A stretch of 6,889 nucleotides of DNA from Nanobdellati archaeon (GCA_015522495.1 WAMD01000023.1:1-6889); one strand, 5' to 3'; shown: positions 1-6,320, counted from the stretch's first letter. The notes: a model not told the origin generated them from the letters alone. Numbers and translations: made by a program.

Positions 1-273
1 AAGAAGATAATGGAAGAAGTGAGCGAAGGGGAGATGCACAAAATAACAACTAATAAACTTTTGATTATGTTTGAGAAGAAAAGCCTGACTAAGCTAAGAG
101 ATTCAGACCTCCTTGCACTATTTCTCTATCATCACGTAAACCCAGAAGGTCCATTTATTGATTCTAGCATAGAACACATTTTAAAGAAACATATAAAGAG
201 AGAACTAAGTGGGAAGAGTGGATTTAAGCTAAAACCTGCTCTAAGAGTACTCGGAGAAAAACTAATAAAATAA
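1..273 (+). CDS. Unrecognised small basic protein or 3' end of a longer gene
   Basis: The frame is open from the first base to the TAA at 271-273. An ATG at 10 would give an 87-residue protein, but codons 1-9 are also open in this frame, so this may be the C-terminal part of a gene that starts outside the window. With only nine bases in front of the ATG, no promoter or ribosome binding site can be assessed. The peptide is lysine-rich and looks mostly helical. It has a hydrophobic, acidic patch (LRDSDLLALFLYHH) near the middle and a basic C-terminal third (KKHIKRELSGKSGFKLKP). I see no cysteines, membrane segments or recognisable catalytic motif, and I do not assign a function. The downstream HAD gene has its own promoter, so the two need not be functionally linked. 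Confidence 0.5.
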   Translation, partial: KKIMEEVSEGEMHKITTNKLLIMFEKKSLTKLRDSDLLALFLYHHVNPEGPFIDSSIEHILKKHIKRELSGKSGFKLKPALRVLGEKLIK

Positions 274-337
274 CTGCATAGTCCTAGCAAATCAATGATT
301 ATTAGTAAGTACTAACTGCAATGAAAGTATGTGAAAC

Positions 338-347
338 AATTAAAAGG
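338..347 (+). promoter_or_regulatory. TATA-like box for the HAD phosphatase gene
   Basis: AATTAAAAGG is centred about 25 nt before the ATG at 367 (28 nt before the ATG at 370). That is the archaeal TATA spacing for a leaderless transcript. It is the main reason for preferring the internal ATG over the in-frame GTG at 331, because this box would lie inside the longer reading frame. Confidence 0.45.
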
Positions 348-366
348 GTACTATGGAATAAAGAAT

Positions 367-1089
367 ATGATGAGTATACGTGCGGTTGTTTTTGATTTTG
401 ACGAAACAATAGCAGAAGTAAACAAATACATACTAAAAACAATACTCTGGAAGATAAAGAAGGATAGGCTCTGGCCCAGACACATACGCGATATCAAATA
501 CCTTCCCTCCCTAGTAAGCGCACTTAGAAAAGGAGATCCATATCTTTCGACTATGGAGATATACAAATTAGCTGGGAGGGAGATTGATAAAGAATCTGCA
601 CACAACATAGTTGAAAAGCTAGGAAAGGTCGTTGAGAGATCAGCGGAAAACGCTAAAGTGCATAGAGACGCTAAAAGGATAATTCCCGAACTTAAGGATA
701 AGGGATACACTGTTGTCATTTACACAAAGTCCAGTAGAAAAAGAGTAGAAAAAATACTAAAAAATTATGGCCTCCTGAATCATGTTGATGTCATAGTAAC
801 TGGTGATGATGTCCCGCGTAAGAATGATAGAGCAAGTTATGTAATTAAGGAATTGAACAAAAGAGGAATAGACAAAAATGAGGTATTATTTGTTGGTGAC
901 CTTCCAAGCGATGTACAGGCTGCAAGGAGTCAAGGGGTTAAAGTTGCCATAGTAAAACGGAAGTTGTTTGGTGTGACGATAGCCTCTAAGAAAGTGTTCA
1001 AAAAATACAACTCTGTTCCTGATTACTATATCCCATCACTAAAGCACTTACACAAGATACTTTCTCCAAGAAGGACACGAAAAGCTTAA
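367..1089 (+). CDS. HAD-superfamily hydrolase (phosphoglycolate phosphatase-like)
   Basis: This is a predicted cytosolic haloacid dehalogenase-type phosphatase, and the natural substrate cannot be told from sequence. All four HAD motifs are visible (numbered from the ATG at 367): motif I FDFDET with the nucleophile and acid/base aspartates at about residues 10 and 12; motif II threonine in VIYTKSS at about 120; the motif III lysine in VPRKND at about 152; and motif IV GDLPSD with aspartates at about 178 and 182. The helical stretch of roughly 90 residues between motifs I and II fits a type C1 cap, as in phosphoglycolate phosphatase and its relatives. The 240-residue length is normal for that group. 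An in-frame GTG at 331 would add 12 residues, but motif I normally lies within the first ten or so residues and a TATA-like box is placed for a leaderless start at 367 or 370. The C-terminus is basic (SPRRTRKA). Confidence 0.85.
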   Translation: MMSIRAVVFDFDETIAEVNKYILKTILWKIKKDRLWPRHIRDIKYLPSLVSALRKGDPYLSTMEIYKLAGREIDKESAHNIVEKLGKVVERSAENAKVHRDAKRIIPELKDKGYTVVIYTKSSRKRVEKILKNYGLLNHVDVIVTGDDVPRKNDRASYVIKELNKRGIDKNEVLFVGDLPSDVQAARSQGVKVAIVKRKLFGVTIASKKVFKKYNSVPDYYIPSLKHLHKILSPRRTRKA

Positions 1090-1110
1090 GAAATTCTAGC
1101 ATTTGCACAA

Positions 1111-1120
1111 AAAATAAAAA
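1111..1120 (+). promoter_or_regulatory. TATA-like box for the DUF134/MBL pair
   Basis: The A/T-only run AAAATAAAAA is centred about 27 nt before the ATG at 1143, in the 53-nt gap after the HAD gene. No convincing Shine-Dalgarno site precedes that ATG, so a leaderless transcript covering both downstream genes is the simplest reading. Confidence 0.4.
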
Positions 1121-1142
1121 TGAGAAAGTCTAAAAGATTATC

Positions 1143-1490
1143 ATGCCTAGATGGAAGTGGATGAGAGGTGGCTGGGGAAGAGGAAGACCTGCAAAGCCTG
1201 TGATGCTGGGCTGGATGCCTAGTCCAGCTAGGTTCGGGCCTAAGCCTGGGCCTCCCTCTGATGTAATAATCATGGAACCACCAGAGCTGGAAGTGCTGAG
1301 GCTGGTTGACCTTCAAAGCCTAACCCAGGAAGAAGCTGGAGAGAAAATGGGAATCAGTAGAGGGACTGTCTGGAGGCTTCTTGAATCTGCTAGGAAGAAG
1401 GTCTCAGATGCATTGGTTAATAGCAAGGACATCATAATACAAACTAGTACAAATTCTAGCCCAGGTGCAGGTGAGCAGAAGGGAGATTAA
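1143..1490 (+). CDS. DUF134 (COG1342) family putative DNA-binding protein
   Basis: This 115-residue protein has the core of the DUF134/COG1342 family at residues about 46-95: PPELEVLRLVDLQSLTQEEA, then a helix-turn-helix resembling sigma-70 region 4 (GEKMGISRGTVWRLLESARKKV). It is predicted to be a cytosolic DNA-binding regulator; no member's target is implied by the sequence. The first 25 residues are unusual: rich in tryptophan, glycine, arginine and methionine (WKWMRGGWGRGRP). The tail after residue 103 (SSPGAGEQKGD) looks disordered. I recall the usual family N-terminus as a PRxxRRV-type stretch leading straight to the helix-turn-helix, so the start region here deserves comparison. The TAA stop shares its last base with the ATG of the next gene, so the two are almost certainly co-transcribed and translationally coupled. 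Confidence 0.85.
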   Translation: MPRWKWMRGGWGRGRPAKPVMLGWMPSPARFGPKPGPPSDVIIMEPPELEVLRLVDLQSLTQEEAGEKMGISRGTVWRLLESARKKVSDALVNSKDIIIQTSTNSSPGAGEQKGD

Positions 1491-2155
1491 TGAAGCTGAC
1501 CATACTCTACGACAACACCGCAAAGGTTGGTGTTGCTGGCTGGGGATTTTCTGCCTTAGTAGGAGATACCTTGTTTGACTTAGGGGCTGACGCAGTTACA
1601 CTCAGGAAGAATGCTGAGACCTTGGGGATTAACTTCAGCAGAATAAAGAACGTTGTGATATCTCATGAACACTCAGACCACTACGGTGGGCTTGACTTTG
1701 ATGTAATCCCAGAGCTGAAGGGAAAGAAGTTCTTCATTGCAGATTTCTTCTCAAATGGATTGAAGAGGTATATAGATGAAAACGCAGACCTAAACCTGTT
1801 TGAGGATAAAGCCGTCATTGGGGATGCTGTCGCTGTCAGACTAAAGAAGGAGGTTTTCCTTCTTGCACATGGAGACAACGGTAATGCAATGGTAACTGGT
1901 TGCTCGCATCCTGGGATTGTGAACATGGTCAAGGCAGCTAAAGGGAAAAGGAGTGTGGATCTGCTTGCCGGCGGGTTCCATTTAGCGTGGAGTCCGAGTA
2001 GCAGAGTAGATGAAATCGCCATGGAGCTCAAAGCCCTAGGTGTAAAAAGGATTTGCCCAGCCCACTGTTCTGGAGAGAACGCGCAACCAATATTCAAAGA
2101 TGTATTTGGAGAAGGATACATAACTCCAGGTGTAGGGACAGTCATTGAGTTTTAG
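1490..2155 (+). CDS. Metallo-beta-lactamase-fold hydrolase, COG1237 type
   Basis: This 221-residue protein carries the metal-binding set of the metallo-beta-lactamase fold: HEHSDH at residues 59-64 (HxHxDH), GCSHPG with His140, GGFH with His164, and PAHCSG with His192. The LFDLGAD strand-loop near residue 28 is also typical. The GCSHxG and PAHCSG motifs point to COG1237, whose members are often annotated as 7,8-dihydropterin-6-yl-methyl-4-(beta-D-ribofuranosyl)aminobenzene 5'-phosphate synthase. That assignment is known to be over-propagated, so I call only the family. It is probably a cytosolic di-metal hydrolase. The start overlaps the stop of the DUF134 gene by one base, which suggests that the regulator and enzyme act in one process. 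The 3' end overlaps the convergent uracil-DNA glycosylase gene by 14 bases. Confidence 0.85.
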   Translation: MKLTILYDNTAKVGVAGWGFSALVGDTLFDLGADAVTLRKNAETLGINFSRIKNVVISHEHSDHYGGLDFDVIPELKGKKFFIADFFSNGLKRYIDENADLNLFEDKAVIGDAVAVRLKKEVFLLAHGDNGNAMVTGCSHPGIVNMVKAAKGKRSVDLLAGGFHLAWSPSSRVDEIAMELKALGVKRICPAHCSGENAQPIFKDVFGEGYITPGVGTVIEF

Positions 2156-2741
2156 TTTGACTGGTCTTAATGCTACTCAGAAATTGACCAAACTTCTTCC
2201 AGTCCTCCACTATCTTCTCCTTGACCTCTCCCCTATACAGGCCTGCTGCTGGGTGATACATTGGCACTAGCCATCCGTGCCAAACTAACGTGTCAATGCG
2301 CGTTGGCCTACCATGCACCTTGGATATTGAGTCCTGGGCCAACTGAAACCTGTCTTGAAAATGTCTCATCGAAAACCTACCCAACGTAACAACAACAATT
2401 GGAGAGATAACTTGAAATTGCATATCCAACCAAGGTGAACATGCTTCTATCTCCATAGGCAAAGGATCTCTGTTTCCGGGAGGTCTGCACTTCACAACGT
2501 TCCCTATGAACACCTCTTCCCTAGAAAGACCAGCTAGGCCTAGAAGCTGGTCTAGGAACTTTCCAGCCTGCCCAACAAACGGCCTGCCAGTTAGATCTTC
2601 GTTCCTCCCAGGGGCCTCTCCAACTAGCATCACCCTCGCATCGCTAGGCCCTTCTCCTGGGACAGGCTTGTTCCTAGTTTTATACAATGGACACTTCTGA
2701 CATAATTCTATTTTCCCGGCAATCTCCTCTAGGCTGGTCAT
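2142..2741 (-). CDS. udg: Family-4 uracil-DNA glycosylase (4Fe-4S)
   Basis: This enzyme removes uracil, mainly from deaminated cytosine, to start base excision repair. That matters especially in a hot environment. Numbered from the ATG at 2741 (199 residues), the four cluster cysteines are C14 and C17 (CQKC), C85 (VVKCRPPGNRDP) and C101 (EACSPWL). The catalytic motif GEAPG is at 41-45, followed by TGRPFVGQAG, and the C-terminal HPAA motif starts at His163. GEAPG plus four cysteines identifies family 4 (thermostable UdgA-like) rather than family 5. A longer frame from an ATG at 2774 adds 11 residues, but family members usually begin close to the SLEEIAGKIELCQKC helix, and a TATA-like box lies about 25 nt before 2741. 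The gene is divergent from the cation-transporter run and convergent with the MBL gene. Glutamine, lysine and threonine dominate the poorly conserved last ten residues. Confidence 0.93.
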   Translation of the reverse strand: MTSLEEIAGKIELCQKCPLYKTRNKPVPGEGPSDARVMLVGEAPGRNEDLTGRPFVGQAGKFLDQLLGLAGLSREEVFIGNVVKCRPPGNRDPLPMEIEACSPWLDMQFQVISPIVVVTLGRFSMRHFQDRFQLAQDSISKVHGRPTRIDTLVWHGWLVPMYHPAAGLYRGEVKEKIVEDWKKFGQFLSSIKTSQTKTQ

Positions 2742-2760
2742 ACCTGGTTTGAGGGAACCA

Positions 2761-2771
2761 ATTTTAATAAG
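2761..2771. promoter_or_regulatory. Shared bidirectional TATA-like element
   Basis: ATTTTAATAAG reads as a TATA-like box on both strands (CTTATTAAAAT on the minus strand). Its centre is 25 nt from the udg ATG at 2741 and 23 nt from the GTG at 2789 of the first permease gene. Both are compatible with leaderless transcription in opposite directions. The two transcription units could therefore compete for one TBP-binding site. Confidence 0.4.
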
Positions 2772-2788
2772 CATAACGTTAAGTGGTT

Positions 2789-3364
2789 GTGGAAATAGAC
2801 TTACCTGAACTCAAAGAAATGTTGAGAGAAAGTATCAGCGTTGGTCTAGTTTACACACTGGTTGAACTCTTAACAGGTAGCTTCCTCGTCAGCATGGAAA
2901 AAGAGCTCCTAGTAGTGCCAGGCCTGGCAATAATGCTGCCTGGAATCCTAGACCTTAGAGGGAATATATCTTCTACCCTTGCATCTAGGCTAGGATCAGC
3001 CTTACACATGGGTTGGATGAGGCCGAAAGCCAAGTTCTCTGGGGAAGCCAAGGAGAACATAATAGCCAGCATAACCCTATCTTTAACAATGAATATAATC
3101 ACCGCGAGTGTCGCGTTTGCAGTCGCAGTACTACTCGGTATGAAAGCAGACCTTGGAAAACTAGTCCTGGTTGCAATAACAGCTGGTATAATAGCAGGAG
3201 CAATTCTAATGACCCTAGCTTTGATAATAACAGTAAAAAGCTTTAAGCGTGGATGGGATCCAAACAACGTAACGATTCCAGTACTTGCGACATTAGGTGA
3301 TATTGTGATGATAGGCTCACTTGTATTAGTGGTTAAAATATTCCACATGGTGGGTGTGATATGA
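2789..3364 (+). CDS. MgtE/SLC41-type divalent cation permease, half-transporter 1 (COG1824)
   Basis: This integral membrane protein of about 191 residues has five predicted transmembrane segments (roughly residues 15-35, 40-56, 91-116, 122-148 and 163-186). It matches the MgtE membrane domain: LPGILDLRGNISSTLASRLGSALHMG after helix 2 corresponds to the conserved glycine-rich loop, and DPNNVTIPVLATLGD in the last helix corresponds to the ion-pathway helix, with Asp171 in the position of the pore aspartate of bacterial MgtE. It lacks MgtE's cytosolic N and CBS domains. Magnesium is the likely substrate by family; other divalent ions are possible. GTG codons at 2783 and 2789 are both possible starts; 2789 fits the promoter spacing better. 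The stop overlaps the next permease start as ATGA, so the two halves are probably made in equal amounts and pair as a heterodimer. Confidence 0.85.
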   Translation: MEIDLPELKEMLRESISVGLVYTLVELLTGSFLVSMEKELLVVPGLAIMLPGILDLRGNISSTLASRLGSALHMGWMRPKAKFSGEAKENIIASITLSLTMNIITASVAFAVAVLLGMKADLGKLVLVAITAGIIAGAILMTLALIITVKSFKRGWDPNNVTIPVLATLGDIVMIGSLVLVVKIFHMVGVI

Positions 3365-3897
3365 CTCATTACAAATGGAAAAGGATAGTCAGGGAATCAA
3401 TGCCCCCCTTGCTCATTGCATTAGTGTTCAGTCTGGCGTCCGGCATATTTCTAAACTCTACACTAAAACTAAAAGAACTGATAGCGATATTACTCGTCCT
3501 GCCTGCCTTCATAAACATAGGTGGGGATATCGCTGGAGTAGTTAGTGCCAGGATAACTACATCCATGTACATGGGTGAAGACAAAACTATGTGGACTAGC
3601 ATAATAGGGGGGTTAATAGTATCATTAGTGCTGTTCGCATTTCTTGGGATAATAGCTGAAATCTTGCTGGAGGTCATGGGGGGTGGAATCGGAATTGAAA
3701 AATTTATTAGTATAACCCTCCTGGCTGGAATGATGGCAACGACTACATTGTTAGGTATATCCCTAAGCCTAGAACTGCTAGGAAGAAAATTTGGTATGGA
3801 TCCCAGTGACTTATCCATCCCCCTTTTATCAGCGATAGGGGATGCTATAGGGGTTTGGTTTTTAATATTCACTGCAAAAATCATAATGGGGGTATGA
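3361..3897 (+). CDS. MgtE/SLC41-type divalent cation permease, half-transporter 2 (COG1824)
   Basis: This 178-residue protein is a divergent paralogue of the preceding permease and has the same five-helix layout. The glycine-rich motif is LPAFINIGGDIAGVVSARIT (residues 48-67), and the last helix carries MDPSDLSIPLLSAIGD with the candidate pore aspartate at Asp161. A short basic N-terminus (THYKWKRIVRES) should face the cytosol. Bacterial MgtE forms a homodimer of one five-helix domain. Here two distinct halves encoded with a four-base ATGA overlap suggest an obligate heterodimer. The motifs differ between the halves (RGN against GGD, NN against SD), so the pore is probably asymmetric. The stop in turn overlaps the start of the PhoU/TrkA-C gene in ATGA. 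Confidence 0.85.
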   Translation: MTHYKWKRIVRESMPPLLIALVFSLASGIFLNSTLKLKELIAILLVLPAFINIGGDIAGVVSARITTSMYMGEDKTMWTSIIGGLIVSLVLFAFLGIIAEILLEVMGGGIGIEKFISITLLAGMMATTTLLGISLSLELLGRKFGMDPSDLSIPLLSAIGDAIGVWFLIFTAKIIMGV

Positions 3898-4439
3898 AAA
3901 TGGAAGCGAAGGATATAATAAATGAAGTAAGGAGAGAAAACCTGACGGTTGTTGATACAATAAAGAGGATGAAGCATCTTAGCTCTCTTATAATAGATAT
4001 TGCATTTGCCGCATTGGTAACTGGTGATAGAAGCCTGGCCAAACACGTTCAGAAACTCGAAGATGAAATGGATATTCTCCAGTACCAATTGGAAATAGGT
4101 GTGATGCTGGCGACTAGGAACTGGAAAGATGCAAAGGAGTTTACAGCAATAAACAGAATTGCATCTGCAATGGAAGACATATCAGATGGAGCAGAAGAGC
4201 TTGTGGACGCCGTCCTGAGGGGGTTCCCAATCGAAAAGAGTATTTCCCAAGCTCTAAGTGAGGATATGAGCCTAAAAGTTTATAAAGTAACTAAGAGTAA
4301 ATTCCTAAATAAAACGACAGACGAATTATCAAAAAACTATGAAATAATCGGGATAAAAAAGAGTGGTGAATGGATCTACATGCCAAAGGAAACGTTCACC
4401 CTTGACGAAGGGGATATGGTAATACTTAGAAAAAAGTAA
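3894..4439 (+). CDS. PhoU/TrkA-C two-domain regulatory protein (COG3273-like)
   Basis: This 181-residue soluble protein is built of two parts. Residues about 1-115 are helical with the pattern of a PhoU-like bundle (VDTIKRMKHLSSLIIDIAFA, then KHVQKLEDEMDILQYQLEIG and MEDISDGAEELVDAV). Residues about 122-181 form a TrkA-C/RCK_C ligand-binding domain (LKVYKVTKSKFLNKTTDELS, IIGIKKSGEWIYMP, LDEGDMVILRKK). TrkA-C domains bind small ligands and gate cation channels or transporters. This gene follows two permease genes with a four-base ATGA overlap, so it is most likely their cytosolic regulatory subunit, standing in for the N and CBS sensor domains that full-length MgtE carries. That role is inferred from context. 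An in-frame ATG at 3855 would extend the protein backward inside the permease gene; the ATGA overlap at 3894 matches the style of this operon and is preferred. A further ATG lies at 3900. Confidence 0.85.
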   Translation: MKMEAKDIINEVRRENLTVVDTIKRMKHLSSLIIDIAFAALVTGDRSLAKHVQKLEDEMDILQYQLEIGVMLATRNWKDAKEFTAINRIASAMEDISDGAEELVDAVLRGFPIEKSISQALSEDMSLKVYKVTKSKFLNKTTDELSKNYEIIGIKKSGEWIYMPKETFTLDEGDMVILRKK

Positions 4440-4449
4440 GAGATGGAAA

Positions 4450-4455
4450 GGTGAT
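4450..4455 (+). promoter_or_regulatory. Shine-Dalgarno site for thioredoxin reductase
   Basis: GGTGAT, complementary to the archaeal 16S rRNA 3' end, sits three bases before the ATG at 4459. It fixes that start and shows that this internal operon gene uses a ribosome binding site, unlike the apparently leaderless first genes of the window's units. Confidence 0.7.
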
Positions 4456-4458
4456 ATT

Positions 4459-5421
4459 ATGGAGCTAGGATTATCCATAGCAAAGAAAAGTAGTGGGGAG
4501 TATGACTTAGCAGTTATAGGAGGAGGTCCTGCTGGTCTCACTGCTGCAATATACGCGCAAAGGAGAAATCTGAAAACAGTAGTAATAGAAAAATCCGCGT
4601 TTGGTGGAACAATGACAACAACTAGCTTAATAGAAAACTACCCAGGTTTCATCAGTATATCCGGAACTGGATTAGCAAAAAAATTTGAAAGCCATGCAAA
4701 AGCAAATAATGCACATCTAATAATAGACGAAATTGTGGATGTAAAGAGAGAAAATGAGATGTTTATCATGCGTGGCGTTGGCACGGAGTATAAGTCCAAG
4801 ACATTGATTATCGCAAGCGGATCAAAACATAGACCACTAGATGTCCCCGGCGAGAAAGAATTCCTAGGAAAGGGAGTCTCCTACTGCGCGACATGTGACG
4901 CTCCGTTTTTTAAGAACAAAGTCATTGCTGTTGTTGGGGGAGGCAATTCTGCAGTTAAAGATGCATTGTATATGGCAGAGATATGCAAAAAAGTTTACCT
5001 TATACATAGAAGAGACCAGTTTAGGGCAGATGAGGCGGATATTCAAAAATTAAAAGGAAACGAAAAAGTTGAATTTGTGCTTAACAGTATAGTTAAAAAA
5101 ATTGAGGGTGATAACACAGTCAAAAAGATAGATATAGAAAATGTGAAGAACAGAGAATCAAGGGAAATTCAATTAGACGGAGTATTTATAGATATAGGTG
5201 AGATACCAAATACAGACTTGTTCAAAGAACTTGGAGTTCAAACAGACAAAAAAGGGTATATAATAGTAAACAGAAAAATGGAAACCAACGTTCCCGGGTT
5301 ATACGCTGCTGGAGACATAACTGGTGGACTTGCCCAAATAGTAAACGCTGCTGCCGAAGGAGCAATAGCAGCCATATCTGCATACGAGTTCATAAAGAAA
5401 CCATATTGGGTAAAAAAATGA
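4459..5421 (+). CDS. trxB: Thioredoxin reductase (NADPH-type, low molecular weight)
   Basis: This flavoenzyme passes electrons from NADPH through FAD to a dithiol partner. The 320-residue length and every hallmark fit: FAD motif GGGPAG at 21-26, active-site CATC with Cys143 and Cys146, nucleotide-binding GGGNSA at 160-165, HRRDQFRA at 183-190 (the HRRxxFRA pattern that favours NADPH over NADH), and the second FAD motif AAGDITGG at 283-290. About 15 residues precede the usual start of the Rossmann strand, a short extension with no targeting signal. It follows the PhoU/TrkA-C gene by 19 bases and precedes the protein disulfide oxidoreductase by 13, with Shine-Dalgarno sites for both. The natural partner is almost certainly the adjacent oxidoreductase, which fits the archaeal TrxR-PDO couple, a cytosolic system for forming, breaking or isomerising protein disulfides. 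Confidence 0.95.
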   Translation: MELGLSIAKKSSGEYDLAVIGGGPAGLTAAIYAQRRNLKTVVIEKSAFGGTMTTTSLIENYPGFISISGTGLAKKFESHAKANNAHLIIDEIVDVKRENEMFIMRGVGTEYKSKTLIIASGSKHRPLDVPGEKEFLGKGVSYCATCDAPFFKNKVIAVVGGGNSAVKDALYMAEICKKVYLIHRRDQFRADEADIQKLKGNEKVEFVLNSIVKKIEGDNTVKKIDIENVKNRESREIQLDGVFIDIGEIPNTDLFKELGVQTDKKGYIIVNRKMETNVPGLYAAGDITGGLAQIVNAAAEGAIAAISAYEFIKKPYWVKK

Positions 5422-5422
5422 A

Positions 5423-5427
5423 GGAGG
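5423..5427 (+). promoter_or_regulatory. Shine-Dalgarno site for protein disulfide oxidoreductase
   Basis: GGAGG lies seven bases before the ATG at 5435, inside the 13-base gap after trxB. It supports that start over the in-frame ATG at 5444. Confidence 0.65.
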
Positions 5428-5434
5428 GTACCAA

Positions 5435-6079
5435 ATGATAGAAATGGACGAACAAACCAAAGGCCAGATAAAACAAATGCTCGGCAATATGGAAAACCCA
5501 GTGAGGATAATGCTTTTCTCTGGAGATAATTGCCAGTTTTGTGGAGCGATAAAGGAGATATTAAGCATAGTAAAGGATTTGGGTGGTGACAAAATAATAT
5601 TTGAGGAGCATGACTTCAACAAAGAAAATGGACTTGCAACTAGCTTAAAAGTTGATAAGTACCCAGCTACTGTGATAAAGGCTGGGAAGAAAATGGTCTA
5701 CTTCTATGGATTAATGAGCGGTTATGAATTTGGGACATTTATTGAGGACATAGTAGACTTATCAAAAGGAGACACAGTAATAGATGAGAATACAATAAAC
5801 AAACTTGAAAAAATAGATAAAGAAATGAGAATACAAGTCTTCGTAACACCTACCTGCCCGTACTGTCCAAGGATGGTTAGACTTGCGCATCAATTTGCTA
5901 TAATAAATCCAAAGATACAAGCGGATATGATAGAAGCAATGGAATTCCCTGACCTATCAAACAAGTATGCAGTAAGTGGTGTTCCAAAAACAGTGATTGA
6001 TGACAAGGATGCAATAGTTGGAGCAGTGCCAGAGCAGATGTTTTTGGAAAAGGTTCTCAAAGTAGCTGGGGTGCAATAA
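5435..6079 (+). CDS. Protein disulfide oxidoreductase (PDO, glutaredoxin-like, two thioredoxin folds)
   Basis: This 214-residue cytosolic protein is two thioredoxin/glutaredoxin folds in tandem, the architecture of PDOs typical of hyperthermophiles. The N-terminal unit has CQFC (Cys33, Cys36) with its cis-proline in KYPAT (Pro77). The C-terminal unit has CPYC (Cys141, Cys144) with its cis-proline in GVPKT (Pro184). In characterised relatives the C-terminal CPYC site is the main redox-active pair and the N-terminal site contributes to isomerase activity; I infer the same here. The protein probably makes and reshuffles disulfides in cytosolic proteins and is re-reduced by the thioredoxin reductase directly upstream. 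It is the last gene of the plus-strand run. No T-rich terminator follows it on the plus strand before the oppositely oriented tRNA gene. Confidence 0.95.
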   Translation: MIEMDEQTKGQIKQMLGNMENPVRIMLFSGDNCQFCGAIKEILSIVKDLGGDKIIFEEHDFNKENGLATSLKVDKYPATVIKAGKKMVYFYGLMSGYEFGTFIEDIVDLSKGDTVIDENTINKLEKIDKEMRIQVFVTPTCPYCPRMVRLAHQFAIINPKIQADMIEAMEFPDLSNKYAVSGVPKTVIDDKDAIVGAVPEQMFLEKVLKVAGVQ

Positions 6080-6083
6080 TTAA

Positions 6084-6173
6084 GTAAGTCTGGTTGGAAA
6101 AAACGTCGTCAGAGTAGAACCCTATGGAAAAACAAAGATGATAGACCTAGTTCTCAAAAATAATACAAAATAA
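6084..6173 (+). other. Short coding-like stretch without a normal start codon
   Basis: Directly after PDO, and in a different frame from it, codons from 6084 to a TAA at 6171-6173 read plausibly as protein (for example VGKNVVRVEPYGKTK, then MIDLVLKNNTK). The frame is closed upstream by a stop at 6081-6083 and has no ATG or GTG before 6138, only a CTG at 6090. It may be the tail of a decayed or displaced gene, or chance. I do not call it a gene. Confidence 0.2.
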
Positions 6174-6174
6174 A
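6155..6174 (-). terminator. T-rich terminator behind tRNA-Trp
   Basis: On the minus strand, the bases just past the tRNA-Trp 3' end read as TTTATTTTG followed by TATTATTTTT. Such runs of T are the usual archaeal intrinsic termination signal. Confidence 0.5.
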
Positions 6175-6264
6175 GTGGGGTCGCTGGGATTTGAACCCAG
6201 GCTAAGTGGTATCTCCGTCGCAGCACGTATTCAGGGAATTTCCCATTTCCAGAGTGTCGTCACA

Positions 6265-6276
6265 AGAGGAACCACC
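6265..6276. repeat. Repeat module C, copy in the tRNA-Trp intron
   Basis: AGAGGAACCACC on the plus strand matches AGAGGGACCACC at 6525-6536 in 11 of 12 positions. Confidence 0.5.
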
Positions 6277-6306
6277 AGTAGGGAAACCTCCACCGGGTTT
6301 CCTCTA

Positions 6307-6319
6307 CCTTCCAGGAACC
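6307..6319. repeat. Repeat module B, copy in the tRNA-Trp intron
   Basis: CCTTCCAGGAACC on the plus strand is identical over 13 bases to 6577-6589. Confidence 0.6.
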
Positions 6320-6320
6320 C

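Noticed and set aside
331..366. GTG at 331 as the HAD gene start
   Set aside because: It would place 21 residues before motif I and put the apparent TATA box inside the gene. The ATG at 367 suits both. The GTG remains possible.
1681..2145. Minus-strand open frame of 154 codons opposite the MBL gene, and similar antisense frames over the permease genes
   Set aside because: They mirror well-supported genes, lack motifs and show peptide composition typical of antisense shadow.
3855..3893. ATG at 3855 as the start of the PhoU/TrkA-C protein
   Set aside because: The extra 13 residues lie within the permease coding region and do not resemble the family. The ATGA overlap at 3894 matches the other junctions of the operon.
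6231..6234. Minus-strand CTGA near the 3' end of the tRNA-Trp intron as the D box of the C34 guide
   Set aside because: It lies ten bases too far from the base that pairs with C34. The degenerate GGGA at 6244-6241 has the exact spacing, although the CTGA might still serve as an alternative box.
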